The translations under genes were made by a program, and so were the position numbers. Below, one piece after another: positions 59,201 to 64,000 of a DNA stretch of 64,000 nt. Every line of letters begins with the position of its first letter. The first letter of the stretch is position 1. The stretch spans positions 11,681,753-11,745,752 of the forward strand of contig NC_031500.1 in NCBI RefSeq assembly GCF_000237925.1, read 5' to 3'. This stretch comes from Schistosoma mansoni. Its lineage: Eukaryota; Platyhelminthes; Trematoda; Strigeidida; Schistosomatidae. The notes under the pieces were generated by a model. It was not told the origin of the DNA. It ran no database searches and saw only the letters and a program-made list of their open reading frames with translations.

Positions 59201-60573
59201 TCGTGAACTATTTTTAAATTGAATTAAACTATCCGAATCAGTACTTCGACTAGATGATGTTGACAATATCGATAACGATGGATACTCATCACTGTTATCT
59301 TCATCGTCATTATTATTATTATCATCATTAGGAAATAAACTAGTTTCATTAAATAAGGAAGTTTGATTTGACTGTGATAAAGATAATGATTTTAAATGAG
59401 ATGCAAATTTCGATATGTTGGTATCATTTTGATTTTGTACATGTGTGTTTTTGTTAAATGAATGCAAAATGTCTAAAAAAAACAACAAAAGATTGTAGAA
59501 AAATTATATGAAGAAATATGTCGGAAAACACATCAACAGCTTCCAGGAGTATGTGATCAGGACGCTGTTATGACATAATATGATTATTGCAAAGTAAAAA
59601 TTAGCATATTACTGTGTAAAACAAACTTTATCGATATAATTTAATTAGCACTAAGAGGATTAGGAAAACATGACATTGATCACTACTCACTCATTTAGTG
59701 ACCAATCATATGTAAATATATCAATCCAATAGGAGGTCAGTCGCAGCCCGCATTGTTCAGTGGTAACGTCTCACACCATGAAACTAGTTGATTTAGATTC
59801 AAATCTCACAGGGAGCATTAGTTTTCTTTCAATACTGAAAGTAAACGTTGTTGCCGATTGCTAGCTAACAACAAGGTAAGGGTTTAAAGGGATCTATCTT
59901 CTTGACTTATAATCATCAAATATAAAACATTAAATGTTTGATGCTAATAAGGTGAATTGTTAATAAAAATTTATAGTTCATTCTAATGAGAAAAATCATT
60001 ATAGAGATTGCTGCTGGAAAATGATATAAATGATATAAATGAACTGGAACACTTTGGTGATACGGCTCAGAATCGGTCACAAATATTCATTTTGGTTACT
60101 ATCATATTATTTCGGTCTCTTATATAATTCATCTTGTTTTTATCTCTCCGTGCTAATATGGTATGGTAACTTGGCTCAAAGCATGTTCATCCTAAGGTCT
60201 ATGTTGATGATAACTGAATTTTAGAGTTATTATAAAACTACTGTTACATGAAATAAACACAAGATCAGATTAAAAAGAGCTTTTGAATAGTTAAGTGAAC
60301 AACGACAAAAGTTTATAAGAGCTCTTTAAAATACAGTACAGATGATAGTAATACGAAGTATAAAACCAGTCTATACTCTAAGGCTAAGCATCATTCTAAG
60401 CAGAATGAAGTGTTTGTTCTAAATATCCTACATACCAATATCACCAAATTATTGATCTATTTCTATTCTTTTTTCTCGTTTACAAGTTAACAAGAAAGAT
60501 AAGAACAAAATCATTCTTCTAATGTGTAGAACATACTCTATTTAGTTGACATAAATTTTAATGTGCACCATTA

Positions 60574-60609
<36 letters not shown>

Positions 60610-63470
60610 TCAACAAAATTATTGTTTAAATTTGTCGACTGTATTTCTCTTTAACAAGAACCATGGATATTCGATATCCTTGTTATTGGAATAAGACGAA
60701 CACAACTACACTTCAAAGTTTGAGATGACGATCGGCGGCAGTCAACAGGAAACCCTGTCATTCAGATGTACTAGGAATCTTGAGGGGGGAGAATGATGCT
60801 TCCTGGTAGATTTGACCTTGCGTCATCTAGCTTCATAGTTAGGGACGTTACTAATGAACTATTTGGGTCGCAAGTAATGAGCACTAAGGACTTGACATAT
60901 ACGATCCTTTTTGGGGGAAGAGCTTCACTAGTATCCTGTAATCGTTTATCCTCAAGAGAAATTTAATTGTGATTATTTGTTACATATTTTGCAGTTAGAA
61001 TAAAAACGAATAACAGATGAAACCAGAAGTCCTAAACGGAGAGCCTACTTATAGGTATCTTGCTAAAAAGGTGAGGGTGTTAGGTCAGGATAAAACTAGA
61101 GATATTTAAATTCAGTCTAATATTCATTCAGTAATTGTTTGTATTAGTCCGATGTGACATTTACTCAGCAAAACATTCGATAGTTTAATGCCAGTGTGAA
61201 ATTCAAATTGTATTTCTATCATTTCAGTAATGTATGACATTTGTGTTGACCAAATATCATGTGCCAAGAACATCTCTATACAAATGAGTTTATTTAAATA
61301 ATAAGTGGTTGCTGTGGTTTAGGAGGGTGAATGAAATCTGTCTGACTTCGATTCTTTTCTTCAAACCTGCATCATGAATATATTAGTTGCCACTTGTTTC
61401 ATGTCAAGTTTCCACAGATATAACAGCTTGTATCAAGGTAACTGTAAATATCATTTGTACACATGATGAGAACATTTTCCCTATATTTTTTAAGGGTCCA
61501 CTTCTTGATCCTCTGACCTGGAGGTTTAATTCACAAGACAGTGGAGAAACGTCAGGATATTCAGTCTCATGGTAGCTGGTGACCGAAATAGGTTCATACG
61601 CTATTATTTCCTTCAAGATTCCGGAGCTCACATGTAAATGGCTTAGATAAAATCTCAGTATCTACCCATACGATTTAAGTAACAGATGTTTGTTTCATTT
61701 TCACACCTGAACTCGAACCCGGTACCCTTTCCTTCAAAAGTTTATAGGCATTATCCACTAACGTACTATTAAGTCCATATAATAAATAATTTAAACACTT
61801 GACAACTAATGATAAAAATGCAAGACTGTGTACCTGATGAATCAGAGTATGAATTCATTACATTAAATGATGGATAATCTAACAATATTCTTGCCAATCC
61901 AAAATCACATATTTTCACAATTAATTGATGATAACAATTTGATACTTTTGAAACTGAATGCATACAACTATTGTCATTATAATAATAATCATTATTATTA
62001 TTTGTTAGTAAAAGGGAAGATGAAGACAAATTGATTGAGTTTTTTCTTTCTTTGTCCAAATGTTTATGTGATAATCGTCGATCAACAATACATGTACATG
62101 GGATATTAGTGATTGAATGCAATGGAGGCCCACATATTAGCACATTTTCAGGCTGGGAAAAAAAGTGAAATCAATCAATTTGAAAGTAGATTTGGATAAA
62201 TGAGTAGTAGTTATGTATAGAATAAACAAGTCATGAGGAAAAAAAATAACAACAACTGGAGAATATGCAACTGAATAGAGGAGGCAACAAAAAGAGGAGT
62301 AGTAAATTAATTTGGGTTAGAAATGTCAACGATTGAATGTTAACTCAATAGTTTAAAGGTTAAACACTTACCACGAGACCTAAGCCCCCGAATGCCCTGG
62401 TACGGCCGAGAGTGGGAAGAGTCCGCTCTCCCTGTCGAAACGCTCTTACATGGCCACGCGAATATATAGTCTCTGTCAGGGAAGTCCTACTCACTGCCTT
62501 CTTGTGGAATTATTGTTGTTTACGAAATTGAGAGGACGAAAAGCAAATGTTCGGCGCTTTAACCGGGTTGGTGGACACGGAAAGTTTACATAGAGGAGTT
62601 GGAAAATCCTGATTCCAAACCAATGGTGCACATGGGCTCCAGTATCCTGATGGAACGAATGGCGTATGAACCAATTGTTGGTCACCGGCTACCATGGGAC
62701 TGCATCTTCTCACGATGCTCCACTGCCTTGTAGACTAGACCTTCAGGTCAAAGACTCGGGGTGTGGCTCCTTAAGAAAACCACCTGCTTCAGTTTGGGCA
62801 CACGGGCAGTATCACAGCCTTCCCACAAATCGAATGAGATTTGTGAGGCGCATATATATCTGGTACCCGTTTCTACCAATATTTGTGTGTATAAATAAAA
62901 TAAAGTTTGAGATCAGCTATATGATATGATCTAGTTATCTGCATGATTAAGAGATTCTTCTCCTATGAAATGGATCTATATGAATGAGATCAACTGAATT
63001 GACTATATTACAACACTTCAACATTAATAATAATTCATACTTGAATAAAAACAATCTTTACAAAACCCTTATTCTGATGATTATTCGATTGAACAGCATG
63101 TTAACAGCTTTTTAGCAAGAAGCTAATAAACATTTAAGCTTACTTCTTTCATATATTATCGTGTCAATGAATAAATCAATTAGGAAATTTACAGAAGCTA
63201 TAGACTTACCTTAAGATCACGATGAATTACATTTTCAGAATGTAAATACGCAACACCTGAAACTATTTGATCCATTAACCAACGAACAGGAGCACGTTGA
63301 ACTGTTTGATATAAAAGCGGTGAGATATTCAACTGATTATTGGGGATAGAAGTATTAATAGAGTGCAAGTTATTTCTATGCCGTAACCAATCTGCTAAAT
63401 TATACTGACATAGTTCTAATTGAATACAAAGAACAGGTCGTCGAATACACATACCGGGATGTGATTTATC
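50014..63470 (-). CDS. eIF2-alpha kinase-like protein (HRI/EIF2AK1-like), 3' seven exons
   Basis: Joining minus-strand exons 63470-63210, 62152-61834, 59472-59190, 58112-57800, 56339-56088, 52329-52240 and 50268-50014 gives one open frame of 590 codons with matching phases (0, 1, 2, 0, 0, 0). It holds the C-lobe of a protein kinase: LELCQYNLADW (compare L.DW in HRI and PERK), VIHRDLK|PENVL, KICDFGLA, SSIYTAPEV, VDIYSLGVIFFEMLHP and the QYRPNAMEI end. The tail has a predicted coiled coil (WRNRELEQKLHETQERLSMY), a feature shared with vertebrate HRI. eIF2-alpha kinases shut down translation initiation under stress. The N-lobe with the ATP lysine lies right of the window. AATAAA at 49912-49907 follows the stop by about 100 nt. 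The kinase fold is certain; the HRI assignment is an inference from the L.DW motif and the tail. Confidence 0.8.
51270..51660. mobile_element. SINE family 2, decayed copies
   Basis: GAACATTGGACAGCTGTTTC with GTCCTAGTATAAAACC (antisense module) and, further on, AAATTAGGACGAAACAGC (sense module) suggest a decayed, perhaps fold-back, copy. Heads are weak. Confidence 0.4.
52000..52135 (-). mobile_element. SINE family 2, head and module (minus)
   Basis: Antisense order: GAGATTCCTCAGCAGCGCAC (module), GGGATCAAACCTAAGGCC (box B complement), CTTTAAACTATGGAGTCC (box A complement). Moderately diverged. It lies just 3' of kinase exon F. Confidence 0.55.
52240..52329 (-). CDS. Kinase exon F: alpha-H/alpha-I with conserved Arg
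   Basis: A 30-codon exon, SQLVARMLNLHVQYRPNAME, containing the QYRP arginine that closes the C-lobe. Phase 0 at both ends; donor GTTAGT. The 3.7-kb intron upstream holds several retroposons. Confidence 0.82.
52722..53785 (+). mobile_element. Retroposon C, dimeric 5' part, split by a solo LTR
   Basis: The module TCCTACTTACTGCC...GTTGTTTACG..CGAATGTCC occurs twice (52722-52837 and about 52946-53070), separated by the GGCCGAGAGTGGGGAG region. At 53159 an LTR interrupts the unit, which resumes at 53593 with GCATCTCCTCACGATGC and ends near 53785 at CAATATTTATGTGTTTAA. Confidence 0.75.
53159..53592 (+). mobile_element. Solo LTR of another family inserted in retroposon C
   Basis: A 434-bp unit starting TGTAGTAT and ending CCACTACA (inverted termini TGTAGT/ACTACA) splits a retroposon C copy. 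The two halves of that copy join perfectly when it is removed. Flanks AGAC/AAAC look like a 4-bp target duplication. An AATAAA lies near 53540. It does not resemble the LTRs at 4.8 and 20.5 kb. A fossil, younger than the copy it interrupts. Confidence 0.8.
53815..54225 (+). mobile_element. Sm-alpha-type SINE with full tRNA-like head
   Basis: This is the most complete head in the window: box A ATGGCCGAGTGGATAAC, box B GGGTTCGACTATC, then the hammerhead (54148-54194) with CTGGCGA in place of CTGACGA, and the tail GCTAGCCACTATCCATC. Upstream (53815-54020) is the leader with a partial inverted unit. It sits in the kinase intron between exons E and F. Confidence 0.82.
54688..55101 (-). mobile_element. 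Retroposon C, truncated
   Basis: From the tail (ATTTATTTATTTGAGC) to GACACAAGAAGGCAGTGAAT. It lacks the distal GGCCGAGAGTGG part. Diverged from the 48.4-kb copy at many positions. Confidence 0.68.
55328..55884 (+). mobile_element. Retroposon D (557 bp) with 12-bp target duplication
   Basis: AGTTATTCAAGA occurs at 55316-55327 and again at 55885-55896, framing a 557-bp unit more GC-rich than its surroundings. It starts CCCGACCGTTGCTGC, where CCCGACC can pair with GGTCGGG 31 nt downstream, and ends ACTCAAGACTGACTG. The ACTG-repeat tail resembles the LINE end at ~600. It has no reverse transcriptase, so it is non-autonomous, possibly built from a LINE 5' UTR. Confidence 0.8.
56088..56339 (-). 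CDS. Kinase exon E: alpha-F and following helix
   Basis: Phase 0 at both ends, 84 codons. VDIYSLGVIFFEMLHPCFTR matches the invariant Asp of alpha-F and the eIF2-alpha-kinase pattern SLG...LE...PF. A spacer rich in Asn follows, then LLDIFPRSMLSTWPYE. The donor is GTGAGT. Confidence 0.85.
57440..57770 (-). mobile_element. SINE family 2, full length (minus)
   Basis: Antisense tail, module lacking the GAC-GAAA half (it reads CATAC-GGCC), head with box B complement GGAATCGGATCC and box A complement CTCTGAGTCGGC, and leader. It abuts the 3' splice side of kinase exon D. Confidence 0.6.
57800..58112 (-). CDS. Kinase exon D: end of activation segment with APE
   Basis: Phase 2 in and phase 0 out. 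A low-complexity first part (Asn/Gln/Ser) and a run of five Thr precede YLTADLGSSIYTAPEV, the P+1 loop and APE motif. The exon ends HQRTLYNYK. The donor GTTTGT is weaker than that of the other exons. Confidence 0.82.
58320..58510 (-). mobile_element. SINE family 3 (minus)
   Basis: Minus strand: head remnant GTTAGTTCAGTAATAACC, then CTACTGATGACGAGTACC and TTAGTTTGAAAC, the same module as at 10.2 kb. Decayed. In the kinase intron between exons C and D. Confidence 0.45.
59190..59472 (-). CDS. Kinase exon C: Asn/Ser-rich activation-segment insert
   Basis: Enters in phase 1 and leaves in phase 2. The ~94 residues contain no kinase motif and are dominated by Ser, Asn and Asp, with a stretch of four Asn followed by acidic residues and a Ser/Thr-rich block (SILSTSSSRSTDSDS). 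It falls wholly between DFG and APE. Acceptor and GTAAGT donor are consensus, and joining it keeps the frame of exons B and D. Confidence 0.75.
59744..59840 (+). mobile_element. SINE family 3 head (tRNA-like)
   Basis: GCATTGTTCAGTGGTAACGT (box A) and GATTCAAATCTC (box B) at tRNA-like spacing, followed by a GGGAGCATTAG linker. It cannot be folded as a full tRNA with an acceptor stem, so I take it as a SINE head rather than a tRNA gene. Confidence 0.45.
59910..60025 (+). repeat. Dispersed ~115-bp repeat E, copy 2
   Basis: Partner of the copy at 31.6 kb (TTAAATGTTTGATGCTAATA...GAGATTGCTGCTG). Here it runs straight into a LINE 3' end, which suggests it could be internal sequence of that LINE or of a composite element. 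Confidence 0.6.
60035..60235 (+). mobile_element. 3' end of the second LINE family
   Basis: CTCAGAATCGGTCACAAATA followed by ATTTCGGTCTC and CGTGCTAATATGGTATGG correspond to the same stretch of the 19.2-19.8 kb LINE. It directly follows a ~115-bp repeat that also occurs at 31.6 kb. Confidence 0.55.
60577..60605 (+). repeat. (AT)n microsatellite
   Basis: About fourteen AT units in the kinase intron between exons B and C. Confidence 0.9.
61490..61645 (-). mobile_element. Retroposon C internal fragment
   Basis: AAGGGTCCACTTCTTGATCC, ACAGTGGAGAAACGTCAGG and GGTAGCTGGTGACCG match the middle of retroposon C. Old, both ends missing. Confidence 0.55.
61834..62152 (-). CDS. Kinase exon B: PENVL, long insert, DFG
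   Basis: Phase 0 in and phase 1 out. It starts PENVLICGPPLHS and ends past VKICDFGLARILL. Between Asn of the catalytic loop and DFG most kinases have about a dozen residues. Here there are roughly 75, including runs of Asn and Tyr. The magnesium-binding Asp is kept. Confidence 0.85.
62375..62905 (+). mobile_element. Retroposon C, sense copy
   Basis: Begins GACCTAAGCCCCCGAATGCC and ends CAATATTTGTGTGTATAAAT, followed by an A-rich tail. It shows the sense orientation of the family clearly. It lies in the intron between kinase exons A and B. Confidence 0.7.
63210..63470 (-). CDS. Kinase exon A: alpha-D to catalytic loop (HRDLK)
   Basis: Phase 0 at both ends, 87 codons. The exon opens DKSHPGMCIRRPVLCIQLEL (hinge and alpha-D), has a spacer of about 35 residues rich in Asn/Ser/Ile, then QIVSGVAYLHSENVIHRDLK. 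The acceptor is T-rich and the donor is GTAAGT. HRD with the catalytic Asp and Lys is intact. Confidence 0.85.
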
Positions 63471-63689
63471 CTAAAAAAAGTATGTTGAAGAAGAGGAGAA
63501 AAGTAAACAAATTCAATACTTATTATTAGTAGTTAATGTTTTAGTGATAAATTATACCTTAAATAGTTCAATCGGTTAAATGCAATTGATTCCGTTCAGA
63601 AATTTCGACGAAGCAGAAGTTTTCCAGTAGATCACCGATAATCTTTTATAAGCCAATTACTCACTATCAGTATAGTCTGGGACAAATGT

Positions 63690-63796
63690 GCTAGTAGTAA
63701 TTGGAAACAACTGGAAAGGAAAGCCCAAGACAAAGTTGGTTGGAGAATCCTGGTCAGAGGCCGATGCTCCACGAGGAGTAACAAGTGTAAATAGGT
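63690..63796 (+). mobile_element. RTE LINE 3' terminal fragment
   Basis: AACTGGAAAGGAAAGCCCA through GTTGGTTGGAGAATCCTGGT to the final GGAGTAACAAG matches the last ~100 bp of the RTE copies ([17 protein letters not shown]). It is a very short 5'-truncated piece inside the kinase gene, left of the missing upstream exons. Confidence 0.7.
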
Positions 63797-64000
63797 ACAA
63801 ATGTGCCTTAGCAAACATTACTATACCATATTAGCACGACAGGATGAAGTCAACAAGATAAAACGTAAAGGAATCGAAATAATGAACCATATAATCATCC
63901 AACGTCTCCAACCACTGATTGAAGTAATTGAGTGGATCTCAACCGGGCATTCTGGATTTATCAACATGATCCAGACTAATAATTAAGGATATATATATAA

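Noticed and set aside
59755-59822. tRNA gene
   Set aside because: Box A and box B are present but no acceptor stem or anticodon arm closes; similar sequence recurs as a SINE head.
61404-61631. Minus-strand frame between kinase exons B and C as an extra kinase exon
   Set aside because: It overlaps the retroposon C fragment, lacks kinase motifs, and exons B and C already join in phase.
1-64000. CRISPR array, operons, phage or bacterial genes
   Set aside because: No regularly spaced repeats, no prokaryotic gene clusters; introns, poly(A) signals and LINE/SINE content are those of an animal genome.

Overview
The window looks like nuclear DNA of a blood fluke (genus Schistosoma, species not resolved). 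The base composition is AT-rich and coding density is low. The interspersed repeats are the ones expected there: tRNA-derived Sm-alpha-type SINEs carrying a hammerhead ribozyme, RTE and CR1 LINEs, and solo LTRs. The host genes have schistosome features: introns of 34 and 39 nt in ribosomal protein genes, and a serine protease resembling cercarial elastase.

Host genes. (1) The left part holds exons 1 and 2 (8502-8254 and 997-655, minus strand) of a secreted S1 protease of the cercarial-elastase type. They are separated by an intron of about 7.3 kb, and the exon with the catalytic serine lies beyond the left edge. (2) A ribosomal protein eL37 gene (minus, 25922-25656) has a 39-nt intron in its 5' UTR. 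(3) A ribosomal protein eL42 gene (plus, 44891-45245) is split by a 34-nt intron. (4) The right part holds seven 3' exons of an eIF2-alpha-kinase-like protein, probably HRI/EIF2AK1-like (minus, 63470 to 50014), from the alpha-D/catalytic-loop region to the stop codon. Its kinase domain has long Asn/Ser-rich insertions before DFG and between DFG and APE. The ATP-binding lobe lies beyond the right edge.

Mobile DNA fills most of the rest. There are six RTE copies: 9246-9664, 12581-13865, 17043-17468, 23035-24209, 31910-32520 and 63690-63796. A nearly complete CR1 LINE lies at 36890-41142, with one older CR1 copy (30648-32985) split by inserted DNA that includes an RTE copy. A further LINE family is represented by 3' ends. 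Two solo LTRs of one family have perfect 5-bp target duplications (4813-5293, 20478-20995). A third, unrelated solo LTR (53159-53592) sits inside another retroposon. There are three tRNA-derived SINE families with hammerhead or hammerhead-like modules, a ~0.5-kb A-tailed retroposon ('C'), and a 557-bp retroposon ('D') with a 12-bp target duplication.

The most unusual pattern is a set of SINEs inserted as fold-back (palindromic) units, three of them flanked by 12-16 bp target duplications. This suggests that two cDNAs were primed at one target site. In the same SINE family the hammerhead catalytic core appears altered in the abundant young copies but kept in some older ones. I found no CRISPR array, operon or prokaryotic gene. 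Stretches such as 5.3-7.8, 26-30.6, 33-36.8 and 45.3-48.3 kb show little that I can identify.
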